Assembly (NCBI RefSeq): GCF_042096055.1
Contig: NZ_JBELMH010000005.1
Coordinates: 1-64,000 of the forward strand
Direction: 5' to 3'
Source of the DNA: Citreimonas sp042096055
GTDB taxonomy: Bacteria; Pseudomonadota; Alphaproteobacteria; Rhodobacterales; Rhodobacteraceae
DNA length: 64,000 bases
Shown: piece after piece, positions 51,397-60,101 of the stretch
Position numbering within the stretch: the first letter of the stretch is position 1
How the letters are laid out: the number at the start of each line of letters is the position of its first letter
Made by a program: the position numbers and the translations under genes
Notes under the pieces: generated by a model
Told to the model about the DNA's origin: nothing
Databases searched by the model: none
Seen by the model: the letters and a program-made list of their open reading frames with translations, nothing else

Positions 51397-52998
51397 ATGG
51401 GGGACGCGAAGTTCGACCTACACTGGATCGATTACACGATCGTGCTGATCTATTTCGTGGCGATCATCGGCCACGGGATCTACGTGTCCCGAAAGCTCGA
51501 CAGCGGCGCGGACAGCTACTTCCTCGCCGGTCGATCCCTGCCTTGGTACCTCATCGGTTTCTCGCTCTTCGCCTCGAACATGTCGGGGTCCAGTTTCGTC
51601 GGCCTGATGGGCGGCAGCTACGCCAACGGCGTGGTGATTTTCAACTACGAGTGGACGGCGGCCTTCGTGCTTATCCTGTTCGCGATCTTCATCCTGCCGT
51701 CCTACCTGCGGGCCAAAATCTCGACCGTGCCCGAGTTCCTGGAAGAGCGTTACGACGTGCGCTCGCGCCGGGCGTTCTCGTTGTTCACCATTCTGGCCAT
51801 CCTGTTCATCGACACGGCCGGGGCGCTCTACGCCGGCGGTCTGGTGATCTCGAACGTGACCGGCTACCTGAACCTGTGGACCGCAGTCGCGGTGCTGGCG
51901 CTGGTGGCCGGCATCTACACGATCCTCGGCGGCCTTTCGGCGGTCGTGGTCACCGACACGGTGCAGGCGATCCTGCTGATCATCGGCGCGGGCGCGCTGT
52001 TCTGGATCGGCTTGAACGAGATCGGCGGCTGGCAGGAACTGTTCGTCGGCATCCCCGAGGAGAAGAAGCACCTGATCCTGCCCGCCTCGGACGACTTCCT
52101 GCCCTGGACGGGTCTGTGGGGCGTCGTGCTGCTGGGCTTCTACTACTGGTCGATCAACCAGTTCGTCGTGCAGCGCACGCTGGGCGCCAAGGACCTGCGC
52201 GAGGGCCAGATCGGCGCATTGTTCGCCGGTTTCCTGAAGCTGCCCAACCTGTTCCTGATGATCCTGCCCGGCCTGATCGCGCTGAAGCTCTACCCCGACC
52301 TCGAAACGCCCGACCTCGCCTTCCCGACCCTGGCGTTCGAGCTTATGCCCATCGGCATCCGCGGGCTGATCATGGCCGCGCTGATCGCGGCGATCATGTC
52401 GTCGCTCGACTCGGCGATGAACTCCGCCTCGACTCTGGTGGTGAAGGACTTCGTGCAGCCGATCTGGGACGTCAACGAAGCGCGCCAGGTCTGGCTGGGC
52501 CGCATCGTGACCGGCGTCGTCATGGTCTTCGGCGCGATCTACGCGCCATCGATCTCCAGCTTCGAGTCGCTGTTCGGCTATTTCCAGTCGTCGCTGAGCT
52601 ACGTCGTGCCGACCATCGTCGTGGTCTACATCCTGGGCCTCTTCGTGCCCTGGCTGAACGGCACCGGCGCGTTCTGGGCGATCGTAGCGGGCCTCGTGCT
52701 GGGCATCCCGCTGTTCATCCTCAAGGAGGTCACCAGCATCTGGTCGAACCTCGGCCTGCCCGAGATCCACTACACGGTGATGTCCTCGATCATGATGTTC
52801 ATCGGCATCGCGATCCATTTCGGCCTGTCGGCGATGACGCGCCAGCCGAAGGAAGAGGATACCGAGGCGCTGGTATGGAAACGCGACGAGGCGAAGGAGA
52901 TTTTCACCACGCTCGAACGCCCGATCTGGCGTGACCGGACATTGTGGTCCGCGCTTTTGGTGGTGTGCATGACCGGCGTCATCATCTGGTTCTGGTGA
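51397..52998 (+). CDS. Sodium/solute symporter (SSS family)
   Basis: A 533-residue inner-membrane protein with about fourteen helices of the sodium:solute symporter family. Landmarks: YFLAGRSLPWYLIGFSLFAS with the family Asn/Ser pair following, the signature region GGLSAVVVTDTVQAILLIIG, WSINQFVVQRTLGAKDLREG (as in SGLT-type sugar carriers) and IAAIMSSLDSAMNSASTLVV, the sodium-site serines. By eye it is closest to the glucose/galactose/inositol branch; substrate is inferred to be a sugar or polyol. GGAGG precedes the ATG at 51397. The stop overlaps the next ATG (TGATG). Confidence 0.92.
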   Translation: MGDAKFDLHWIDYTIVLIYFVAIIGHGIYVSRKLDSGADSYFLAGRSLPWYLIGFSLFASNMSGSSFVGLMGGSYANGVVIFNYEWTAAFVLILFAIFILPSYLRAKISTVPEFLEERYDVRSRRAFSLFTILAILFIDTAGALYAGGLVISNVTGYLNLWTAVAVLALVAGIYTILGGLSAVVVTDTVQAILLIIGAGALFWIGLNEIGGWQELFVGIPEEKKHLILPASDDFLPWTGLWGVVLLGFYYWSINQFVVQRTLGAKDLREGQIGALFAGFLKLPNLFLMILPGLIALKLYPDLETPDLAFPTLAFELMPIGIRGLIMAALIAAIMSSLDSAMNSASTLVVKDFVQPIWDVNEARQVWLGRIVTGVVMVFGAIYAPSISSFESLFGYFQSSLSYVVPTIVVVYILGLFVPWLNGTGAFWAIVAGLVLGIPLFILKEVTSIWSNLGLPEIHYTVMSSIMMFIGIAIHFGLSAMTRQPKEEDTEALVWKRDEAKEIFTTLERPIWRDRTLWSALLVVCMTGVIIWFW

Positions 52999-54140
52999 TG
53001 AACCCGGCCGAGCTTCTCGATGCGGGCGAAGCCGTGATCGGCCGGATGCCGCAGGCCGGCGGGCCCATCCTGATCATGGCGCTCGCCGTGGCCGCGGCGG
53101 TGGGTCTGCACTTCGTCCTGTTCCGGGTGCTGCTGCGCTTCGCGGATACCGACACGGGCATGCTCGGCTCGCTTCTGCGGCGGGCGCGGCGACCTCTGCG
53201 GCTTGCCATGATCCTCGCAGCGCTGGCGATCGTGGTGCCGCGGCTGCACCTGCCCTTCGGGTGGGAGCGCGGCATCGGGCACATCATCCTGATCCTGTTG
53301 ATCGTGTTTCTGGGCTGGACGGCGATCCTGCTGGTGAATCACTTCACCGACCGCTCTATCCGGCGGCACCGCTTCGACACCGAGGACAACCTGGCCGCGC
53401 GCAAGTTCGTCACGCAGATCCGCGTGCTGCGGCGCACGACGACCATCGTGCTGGGGATCCTGACGGTCGGCGCGGTGCTGCTGACCTTCGACACGGTGCA
53501 GGAATACGGGCTGTCGCTGTTCGCCTCGGCCGGCGCCGCGGGCCTGATCCTGGGCCTCGCCGCGCGGCCGGTCCTGGCGAACCTGATCGCCGGCGTGCAG
53601 ATCGCCATCACCCAGCCGATCCGGCTCGAGGACGTGGTGATCGTCGAGGGCGAATGGGGCTGGGTCGAGGAGATCTTCGCCACCTACGTCGTGGTACGCA
53701 TCTGGGACTGGCGGCGCATGGTCGTGCCGCTCAGCTACTTCATCGAGAAGCCGTTCCAGAACTGGACCCGCGACAGCGCGTCGATCATCGGGTCGGTCTA
53801 CTGGTATCTCGACTACACCGTGCCGATGGACGCGATGCGCGCCAAGCTCGAAGAGGTCGTGCAAGCCTCGCCGCATTGGGACGGCAAGGTTTCCGTCCTG
53901 CAGGTGGTCGACACCGACAAGGACACCGTCGCCCTGCGCGCGCTGATGAGTGCGCGCACCTCGCCTCAGGCCTGGGACCTGCGCTGCGAGGTGCGCGAGA
54001 AGATGATCGTCTGGCTTCAGGGCGCCCACCCCGAGGCCCTGCCCCGCCTGCGCGGCGAATTCCAGACGCGCAGCGCCGAGATCGACGCCCCCGCGCCCGA
54101 CGTGGCGCGCGACAGGATCGACGAGAGGAGCCCCACATGA
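52998..54140 (+). CDS. MscS-family mechanosensitive channel
   Basis: A 380-residue membrane protein with four to five helices and the MscS core. The pore helix is GLSLFASAGAAGLILGLAAR (Gly/Ala packing), followed by the conserved PVLANLIAGVQIAITQPIRL and the beta domain with VVIVEGEWGWVEEIFATYVV and the VPLSYFIEKPFQNWTR signature. It would open on membrane tension during osmotic downshift. It is wedged with 1- and 4-base overlaps between the symporter and a Gfo/Idh/MocA gene, an unusual operon context that suggests coupling of solute uptake with release. Confidence 0.9.
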   Translation: MNPAELLDAGEAVIGRMPQAGGPILIMALAVAAAVGLHFVLFRVLLRFADTDTGMLGSLLRRARRPLRLAMILAALAIVVPRLHLPFGWERGIGHIILILLIVFLGWTAILLVNHFTDRSIRRHRFDTEDNLAARKFVTQIRVLRRTTTIVLGILTVGAVLLTFDTVQEYGLSLFASAGAAGLILGLAARPVLANLIAGVQIAITQPIRLEDVVIVEGEWGWVEEIFATYVVVRIWDWRRMVVPLSYFIEKPFQNWTRDSASIIGSVYWYLDYTVPMDAMRAKLEEVVQASPHWDGKVSVLQVVDTDKDTVALRALMSARTSPQAWDLRCEVREKMIVWLQGAHPEALPRLRGEFQTRSAEIDAPAPDVARDRIDERSPT

Positions 54141-55108
54141 ACCGGACGCTGATCCTGCTGGGCGGCGCGCACGTGCACCTGGACGACCACCTGGACCACC
54201 TGGCGGCGCGCGGCTGGCGGATCTCGGCAGTGCACGACCGCGACGCAAGCCGCCGCGCGCAGCTGTGTGAGCGGCTCGGCGCCACGGCGCTGGAGGATCT
54301 CTCGGAACTGCCCGCGGATGCCGCCGGCGCGCTGGTCTGCTCAGAGACGGCGCACCATGAGGCGGACATCACCGCCGCCCTCCGCGCCGGACTGCCCGTG
54401 TTCACCGAAAAACCGCTCGCTGGCAGCGCCGAGGCGGCGGCGCGCTGCGTGGCGCTGGCAGACCAGACCGGACTGGACCTGCAGACCGGCTATTTCTTCC
54501 GAACGAACGCCGCGCTGAAGGCGCTGAAGGACGCGGTCGATGGCGGGTTGCTGGGCCGCGTGCACGAGGCGCGGATGCGGTTCTCCCACGACGGCGGCTT
54601 CGCCGACTGGCTGGACCTCGATTGCTGGATGACCGATCCCGCGCTGGCCTGCTACGACGGCTTCGTCGACGAGGCCGTGCATTGCATCGACCTGCTGCAA
54701 TGGCTTCTGGGTCCCGTCACGTCCGGCCACGCCGTCACCGCGAATGCGCTGGGCTGGCCGGTCGACGATCACGGGACGGCGGTGCTGCGGCTGGATGACG
54801 GCGCGACCGCCACGGTCGAGGCAGGCTGGACCGATGCGGCGATGCGGCTGGAACTCGACCTTGTGGGCGATCGCGGCCACGCGCGGCTGATCGACGGCGA
54901 ACTGACGATCCGGCAGCGCGGTCAAGATAAACCCGTGGCCACTCATGCGCTGTCCGAACCCGACGCCGGCGAAGGGATCGAGCCGTTCCTCGACACGCTC
55001 GAAGGGCGGCCGAACGATGCGCGCGTCACACCGGCGCAGGCGGCCTCGGTCAACGCCGTGCTGGACCGGCTGAACCTGCACTTGGGCGGGCCAATCGCGG
55101 GCGCGTGA
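54137..55108 (+). CDS. Gfo/Idh/MocA-family oxidoreductase
   Basis: A 323-residue NAD(P)-dependent dehydrogenase. The N-terminal Rossmann domain is somewhat unusual, starting LILLGGAHVHLDDHLDHLAA in place of the usual GxGxxG. The rest fits: VFTEKPLAGSAEAAARCV carries the catalytic Glu-Lys-Pro motif, LQTGYFFRTNAALKALKDAV the C-terminal domain entry, and DEAVHCIDLLQWLLGP the conserved Asp/His pair. Family members oxidise sugars or inositols, agreeing with the sugar-type symporter encoded two genes upstream. ATGA overlap with the MscS gene. Confidence 0.88.
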   Translation: MNRTLILLGGAHVHLDDHLDHLAARGWRISAVHDRDASRRAQLCERLGATALEDLSELPADAAGALVCSETAHHEADITAALRAGLPVFTEKPLAGSAEAAARCVALADQTGLDLQTGYFFRTNAALKALKDAVDGGLLGRVHEARMRFSHDGGFADWLDLDCWMTDPALACYDGFVDEAVHCIDLLQWLLGPVTSGHAVTANALGWPVDDHGTAVLRLDDGATATVEAGWTDAAMRLELDLVGDRGHARLIDGELTIRQRGQDKPVATHALSEPDAGEGIEPFLDTLEGRPNDARVTPAQAASVNAVLDRLNLHLGGPIAGA

Positions 55109-55115
55109 GCGCGCA

Positions 55116-55140
55116 GGAACCGCCTCGGCAGGCGTACGTT
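55116..55140 (+). promoter_or_regulatory. EcfG-type promoter for the first SDR
   Basis: GGAAC 55116-55120, N16, CGTT 55137-55140; ATG at 55175. It starts 8 bases after the stop of the upstream oxidoreductase gene. Confidence 0.82.
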
Positions 55141-55174
55141 GAAGCCCGAACCAAAGACACGGAAGGAAGCACCG

Positions 55175-55972
55175 ATGGATTTCGGACTGAAAGGCAAGAC
55201 CGCGCTGATCACCGGGGGCGCCTCGGGCATCGGCCGGGCCACCGCCGCGCAACTGATCCAGGAAGGCGCCAGCGTGATCCTCGTCGACATCAAGGGCGAC
55301 GAGGTGGCCGAGGCCGCGCGCGCGCTGGGTGCGCAGGCCAACGGGCTTCAGGCGGACCTGACGAAGCTAGACCAGGTCAAGGGCTTGGCCGAAACGGTCC
55401 GCGAACGGTTCACCATGCCCGACATCGTCGTCTGCGCGGCCGGCGTGACCGGCGCCAAGGGCCATCCGCTCGAGATGTCGGACGGCGACTGGTCCGAGGC
55501 GTGGGAAACGGATTTCATGTCGGTTATCCGCACCCTGCGCGTCTTCGAGCCCGAGATGGAGAAGCGCGGCTGGGGCCGCGTCGTGATCCTGACCTCGGAA
55601 AACGCGATGCAGCCCTATTCCGACGAGTCGGTGTACAACGTCGCCAAGGCCGGTCTGCTGAACTTCGCCAAAGGCCTCAGCCGCGTCGCCGCCCACCGGG
55701 GCGTTCTGGTCAACACCGTGTCGCCGGCCTTCATCGAAACGCCGATGACCGACGGCATGATGGACAAGCGTGCCGAGGCGCAGGGCGTGGACCGCGAAGA
55801 GGCGGTCCAGGGCTTCCTTGAGGAAGAGCGCCCCAACATCGAGCTCAAGCGCCGCGGCAAGCCCGACGAGGTGGCCGCCGCGATCGTGTTCCTGTGCTCG
55901 GAGCGGGCCAGTTTCGTCGTGGGGTCGAACTACCGCGTCGACGGCGGGTCGGTCGCGGGGATCGCGATCTGA
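55175..55972 (+). CDS. Short-chain dehydrogenase/reductase
   Basis: A 265-residue classical SDR. Cofactor loop TGGASGIGRA (about 14-23), NAG-equivalent CAAGVTG, catalytic Ser in VILTSENAM and the YNVAK pentapeptide (Tyr and Lys) are all present. The acidic residue ending strand 2 (LVDIKGDEVAE) suggests NAD(H) preference. Substrate is unknown; the sugar-dehydrogenase-like context suggests a polyol or sugar. GGAAGGA precedes the ATG. It ends exactly one base before the convergent MgtC gene stop. Confidence 0.9.
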   Translation: MDFGLKGKTALITGGASGIGRATAAQLIQEGASVILVDIKGDEVAEAARALGAQANGLQADLTKLDQVKGLAETVRERFTMPDIVVCAAGVTGAKGHPLEMSDGDWSEAWETDFMSVIRTLRVFEPEMEKRGWGRVVILTSENAMQPYSDESVYNVAKAGLLNFAKGLSRVAAHRGVLVNTVSPAFIETPMTDGMMDKRAEAQGVDREEAVQGFLEEERPNIELKRRGKPDEVAAAIVFLCSERASFVVGSNYRVDGGSVAGIAI

Positions 55973-56473
55973 TCACTCGTCCTCGGCGTGGTCGGTCAGG
56001 CGCTTTCGGGCGCCGTCCTCCATCCCCTTGACCACGCGGATGATGATCAGCGCCAGCGCCGCGGTCATCGCCGCCATCACCCACATCCCGAACCCGATCG
56101 CGAGGCCGATCGCCGCGCACAGCCAAAGGCTCGTGCCGGTGGTCAGGCCGTGCACCTTGCCTTGGGTAAAGACAATCATGCCGGCGGCCAGGAAGGCCAC
56201 GCCGCTGGTCACCGCCTCGATCAGGCGGATCGGGTCCATCGCGACGCGGTCCGAGTAGTCGCCGGCGTCGGCGAGCGTCTCGAGCATGATCAGGCAGTAG
56301 AGCGCCGAGGCGAGACCCACCATCATGTGCGTGCGCAGTCCTGCCGGTCGGGCGCGGCTTTCGCGCTCGAACCCGATGACGCCGCAGACCAGCGCCGCAC
56401 CCAGCAGACGGACGATGATCACCGAGGTGTCCAGCGACGTGTCCGATGCGAAGTCGTTGAAAAGGCTGTCCAT
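55973..56473 (-). CDS. MgtC/SapB-family membrane protein
   Basis: A 166-residue inner-membrane protein with five helices of the MgtC/SapB family: LLGAALVCGVIGFERESRAR, PAGLRTHMMVGLASALYCLI and GSVAFLAAGMIVF-type GVAFLAAGMIVFTQ, then GTSLWLCAAIGLAIGFGMWV. The short form lacks the C-terminal ACT domain of true MgtC. Such proteins have been tied to acid or magnesium stress and ATP synthase control; exact role here unknown. GGAGGG precedes the ATG. A one-mismatch stress-promoter candidate lies at 56509-56534 on its strand (GCAAC-N17-CGTT). Confidence 0.87.
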   Translation of the reverse strand: MDSLFNDFASDTSLDTSVIIVRLLGAALVCGVIGFERESRARPAGLRTHMMVGLASALYCLIMLETLADAGDYSDRVAMDPIRLIEAVTSGVAFLAAGMIVFTQGKVHGLTTGTSLWLCAAIGLAIGFGMWVMAAMTAALALIIIRVVKGMEDGARKRLTDHAEDE

Positions 56474-56508
56474 GGTCCCTCCGTGACTTTATCCTCATCC
56501 TCCGGGGC

Positions 56509-56534
56509 AACGCCGCAAATCCGCCCAAGGTTGC
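56509..56534 (-). promoter_or_regulatory. Degenerate EcfG-like site ahead of the MgtC-family gene
   Basis: Minus strand GCAAC (56534-56530), N17, CGTT (56512-56509), 36 bases ahead of the ATG. One mismatch in the -35; reported as a candidate only. Confidence 0.35.
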
Positions 56535-56545
56535 CGGACCGACGC

Positions 56546-56570
56546 GGAACCGCCGAACCGCGAACCCGTT
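56546..56570 (+). promoter_or_regulatory. EcfG-type promoter for the second SDR
   Basis: GGAAC 56546-56550, N16, CGTT 56567-56570; ATG at 56646 is about 75 bases downstream. Confidence 0.8.
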
Positions 56571-56645
56571 GGCAGGCACAGGCGGTGCGACGAAAGGTCG
56601 ACGCGCCGCGGACGTACCCGGACCCGAAGATCGAAGGACCTCGCC

Positions 56646-57623
56646 ATGCCCTCCAGCAAAGTGGCCGTCGTTGCGGGCGGCAGCGCCGGCGTCGGGCGCG
56701 CCGTCGTCGATGCGCTGATCGCGGACGGGTATCGCGTGGGCATTCTCGCCCGCGGAAAGATGCGCCTGGACGCGCTGCGCGACACGCTCGGCGACGCCGT
56801 GATGACCCTGCCCTGCGACGTCGGCGACGCGATCGCCGTCCAGCGCGCCGGCGCGGCGATCGAAGAGGCACTCGGCCCCGTTTCGGTCTGGGTCAACGCC
56901 GCGATGCTGACCAGCTTCTCGCCCTTCGAGCGCGTCAAGCCGGACGAGTTCGAGAGCATCGTGCGCGCGACCTTCATCGGGCAGGTGAACGGCACGCGCA
57001 CCGCGCTTTCGCTCATGGAAGGGCGCAACCGGGGCCGCATCGTCAACGTGGGATCGGGGCTGGCGTACCGGTCGGTGCCCTACCAGGCGGCCTATTGCGC
57101 GGCGAAACACGCGATCAACGGCTTCACCGACGCATTGCGGTGCGAGCTGATCCGCAGCGGGTCGGACATCAGCCTCAGCGTCGTGCAGCTTCCGGCGATC
57201 AACACGCCGCAATTCGACTGGGCGCGCAACCGGCTGTCCAAGCAGCCGCGCCCCGCGGCGCCGGTTTTCCAGCCCGAGCTGGCAGCGCGGGCGGTGATGC
57301 GCGCGGTCCGCGACGGCACGCGCGAAATCTTCGTGGGAAGATCGGTGCTCAAGCTGACGTTCGGCCACCTGATCGCGCCGGGCTGGCTGGACCGCAAGCT
57401 GTCGGACGCCGGCGCCGAAATGCAGAAATCGCGCGCGGACGAGACCGGCGACCGCCCCGACAACCTCGATACGCCGGACCCGGAGCGGGGCCCCGACGCG
57501 CACGGCAGCTACGGGGCCGAGGCCCTGAGCAACGGCCTGATCGTCGACGCGGCCCATGCGCGGCTGGCGGTCTTCGGGGGCGTCCCGCTGGTCATGTTCC
57601 TGCTGGGCCTGGCGCTGGGCTAG
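56646..57623 (+). CDS. SDR with C-terminal extension and membrane tail
   Basis: A 325-residue SDR. Cofactor loop AGGSAGVGRA, NNAG-equivalent NAAMLTS, catalytic Ser in VNVGSGLAY and YCAAK (Tyr, Lys). The classical domain ends near residue 240; the remaining 85 residues are hydrophilic, then close with a hydrophobic segment (VFGGVPLVMFLLGLALG) that could anchor the protein to the membrane. The size and plan resemble SDRs annotated near stress genes. Its stop codon shares a CTAG palindrome with the convergent GH13 stop codon. Confidence 0.87.
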   Translation: MPSSKVAVVAGGSAGVGRAVVDALIADGYRVGILARGKMRLDALRDTLGDAVMTLPCDVGDAIAVQRAGAAIEEALGPVSVWVNAAMLTSFSPFERVKPDEFESIVRATFIGQVNGTRTALSLMEGRNRGRIVNVGSGLAYRSVPYQAAYCAAKHAINGFTDALRCELIRSGSDISLSVVQLPAINTPQFDWARNRLSKQPRPAAPVFQPELAARAVMRAVRDGTREIFVGRSVLKLTFGHLIAPGWLDRKLSDAGAEMQKSRADETGDRPDNLDTPDPERGPDAHGSYGAEALSNGLIVDAAHARLAVFGGVPLVMFLLGLALG

Positions 57624-59212
57624 GCGCCCGGCGCCGCGTCGTCGAGATGCCACCAGAAGACCGAGCGGGGCGGCAGGCCATCCGTTGAAAGGGTGCAACT
57701 GCCCAGCAGCGGCTCACGGCCGGCCACCCGAGGCGGCACGGGGCAGGTCTTGTCGCTCTCGTTCAGCGCCACCACAACCGGCCCTTTCGCACCCTGCAGC
57801 CGAAGCACCAGCTGGTCGCCGTCGGCCTGCTCGATCTCGATGGCCGCATCGGCCAAACCCAGGCGCGCGCGCAGGGCCAGCGCCCGCTTGTGAAAGGCCA
57901 GCACCGACTCGTCGTCTTGCCGCTGCTGCGCGACGCCACCCTGCTCGGCCGTGCCGATCGGCAGCCACGGCTCGCCGCTGCCGAAACCCGCGTTCGGCGC
58001 CTCGCTGTCCCAGGGCAGCGGCGCGCGCGCGCCGTCGCGGCCGGCGGTGGCGGGCCAGTAGTTGCGGTCGAACTGGTCGCGCAGCTGGTGGTATTCCAGG
58101 TGGGCCTGCTGCTGGCCGATCTCGTCGCCCTGGAAGATCATCACCGGCCCCGGCAGCGCCAGCAGAAGCCCCGCATGCAATCGTGCATCCCGGGCCGAGC
58201 CGTCGCCGGCCCGGCTGATCCGCCGGGGCTGGTCGTGCGACGACAGCCACCACGCCATCGCGCCTTGGCCGGCGCCGTCCTCGATCAGCCTGCGCAGCGT
58301 CGGCGCCAGCTTCGGCGACGACGGCAGCTCTTGCGTGTAGGCCGCGTCGAGCCGGTCGCTGCGCGAGAATTTCCGCACGAGCTCGACCGACAGGTCGTCG
58401 CCGTTGATCTCGCCCAGAAGGTAGGCGTCCGGGCCGGCGGCATCGCGCAGCTCGGCGCTGAAGGCGGCGCAGTCGTTAGGCATCATGTCGTGCTGGTGAA
58501 GCTGGTATTCGAACGGATTGATCGGCTGCGCGCCGCCCAGGTCGGCGGGCGGGTTGTCGGGCAGCGCCCGGTCGTGAAAATAGGCCGTGACCGCGTCGTA
58601 GCGGAAGCCGTCCACGCCGCGGTCGCGCCAGAACGCGGTGATGGCGTTCTGCCGGGCGCGCAGCTCGGGGCAGTGATGGTTCAGGCACGGCTGGCACGGC
58701 AGGAACTGATGCAGGCAATACTGCCGCCGCCGGGGATTCCACCGCCACGCATGCGCACCGAAGAAGCCGATCCAGTTGGTCGGCGGGCTGCCGTCCGGAT
58801 TGGGGTCCGCCCAGACGTAGAAATTCTCGTAGGGCGGTTCGCGCAGCGCGGATCTCTTGTACCAGGGATGGTCCTTCGAGGTGTGGTTGAACACCTGGTC
58901 TATCATCACCAGCAGGCCGAGGTCGTGCGCGCGGTCGACCAGCGCGTCGAAATCCTCGAGCGTGCCGAACCGCGGGTCGACCGCGGCATGGTCGGCCACG
59001 TCGTAGCCGCCGTCGCACATGGGCGACACGAAGAACGGCGACAGCCAGATCGCGTCGACGCCCAAGTCGGCGACGTGATCCAGCCGTTCGGTGATGCCGC
59101 GCAGATCGCCCTCGCCCGTTCCGGTGCTGTCGCGGAACGAGCGGGGGTAGATCTGGTAGATGACGGGATTGTGCGGCCAGCGGCCGCGGGTCGTGCGTGG
59201 TTCAGCTTCCAA
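57620..59212 (-). CDS. GH13 alpha-glucosidase-type enzyme
   Basis: A 530-residue alpha-amylase-superfamily hydrolase. Typical N terminus for oligo-1,6-glucosidase/alpha-glucosidase members (VIYQIYPRSFRDSTGTGEGD), region I DQVFNH, nucleophile D206 in DGFRYDAV, acid/base E268 in LLGEIN and D327 in SSHDQPRR, so all catalytic residues are intact. No signal peptide, so intracellular action on maltose, trehalose or glucosylglycerol-type glucosides is likely. The start is TTG at 59212 inside the end of the upstream SDR gene (11-bp overlap), with GGTGG upstream. Pairing with stress genes suggests turnover of a glucoside compatible solute. Confidence 0.9.
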   Translation of the reverse strand: MEAEPRTTRGRWPHNPVIYQIYPRSFRDSTGTGEGDLRGITERLDHVADLGVDAIWLSPFFVSPMCDGGYDVADHAAVDPRFGTLEDFDALVDRAHDLGLLVMIDQVFNHTSKDHPWYKRSALREPPYENFYVWADPNPDGSPPTNWIGFFGAHAWRWNPRRRQYCLHQFLPCQPCLNHHCPELRARQNAITAFWRDRGVDGFRYDAVTAYFHDRALPDNPPADLGGAQPINPFEYQLHQHDMMPNDCAAFSAELRDAAGPDAYLLGEINGDDLSVELVRKFSRSDRLDAAYTQELPSSPKLAPTLRRLIEDGAGQGAMAWWLSSHDQPRRISRAGDGSARDARLHAGLLLALPGPVMIFQGDEIGQQQAHLEYHQLRDQFDRNYWPATAGRDGARAPLPWDSEAPNAGFGSGEPWLPIGTAEQGGVAQQRQDDESVLAFHKRALALRARLGLADAAIEIEQADGDQLVLRLQGAKGPVVVALNESDKTCPVPPRVAGREPLLGSCTLSTDGLPPRSVFWWHLDDAAPGA

Positions 59213-60056
59213 CGATCATGCCACCGTTCGGATGTAGGGTCTGACCGCTGAAATAGCTCCCGTCCTCGGAAGCCAAGAAAAGATACGAAGTCGCGACCTC
59301 GTAGGGCTGACCCGGGCGGCCCATCGGCGCCTGCTTGCCGAAGCCCTCGACCATGTCGGGCGGCATCGAGCCGGGGATGAACGGCGTCCAGATCGGCCCC
59401 GGCGCGACCGTGTTGACCCGGATCCCGCGGTCGAGCAGCTGCTTCGCGATCGAGCGCGAGAAAGCGAGTACCGCACCGCGGGTCGAGGAATAGTCGACCA
59501 GCTTGTCGTTGCCCTTGAAGGCGTTGACCGACGCGGTGTTGACGATAGCCGAGCCTTCGCCCAGGTGCGGCAGCGCCGCCTGGGTGCAGAAGAAATAGCC
59601 CATCACGTTGCTGTCGAAGGTCTGGCGCAACTGGTCCTCGGGCAGATCCTCGAGGTTGAACTCGACCATCTGCTGGGCCGCGTTGTTCACCAGGATGTCG
59701 AGCCGCCCGAAGTGGTCGACGATCTCCTTCACCGCGGCGAAGGCCTGGTCGCGCTTGCCCACGTCGGCGCGGACGGCGTGGCACTGGCTGCCCTCTTCCT
59801 CGACGATGGCTTGCGTCTCGGCGGCGTCCTCGTCCTCGTTCAGATAGATGATGCCGACCTTGGCGCCCTCGCGTGCGAACAGCGCGGTCACCGCACGTCC
59901 GATGCCGCTGTCGCCGCCGGTCACGATCGCGACCTTGTCCTTCAGCTTGCCCGATCCGGGGAATTTCGGCCGGTAGTCCGGGCGGGGGTGCATCTCGTGC
60001 TCGTCCGCCGGCATGGAGTCCTGCGTCTGCGCGGGAATGTCGGTTGGCTTGCTCAT
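59202..60056 (-). CDS. General-stress-protein-39-like SDR with Arg in place of catalytic Lys
   Basis: A 284-residue SDR of the YghA/GSP39 type: a 35-residue polar leader (PADEHEMHPRPDYRPKFPGS), cofactor loop TGGDSGIGRA, NNAAQQ, the SDR serine in NTASVNAF (about S176) and PVGPGPIWTP-like PGPIWTPFIP. The pentapeptide that is YSATK in relatives reads YSSTR (Y189, R193), with CGC encoding arginine, so the catalytic lysine is replaced. Members of this subfamily are stress-induced. It is followed by and overlaps the GH13 gene; an EcfG-like promoter lies 48 bases upstream, within the 3' end of the FNT gene. Confidence 0.88.
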   Translation of the reverse strand: MSKPTDIPAQTQDSMPADEHEMHPRPDYRPKFPGSGKLKDKVAIVTGGDSGIGRAVTALFAREGAKVGIIYLNEDEDAAETQAIVEEEGSQCHAVRADVGKRDQAFAAVKEIVDHFGRLDILVNNAAQQMVEFNLEDLPEDQLRQTFDSNVMGYFFCTQAALPHLGEGSAIVNTASVNAFKGNDKLVDYSSTRGAVLAFSRSIAKQLLDRGIRVNTVAPGPIWTPFIPGSMPPDMVEGFGKQAPMGRPGQPYEVATSYLFLASEDGSYFSGQTLHPNGGMIVGS

Positions 60057-60101
60057 GGCGCGCTCCGTAGATCTTGAATTGTCGGGTATGCCCTTGGGCG
60101 G

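Noticed and set aside
55845..57698. Minus-strand frame of 617 codons over the MgtC gene and the second SDR
   Set aside because: Overlaps two confident genes, one antisense, and shows compositional bias only.
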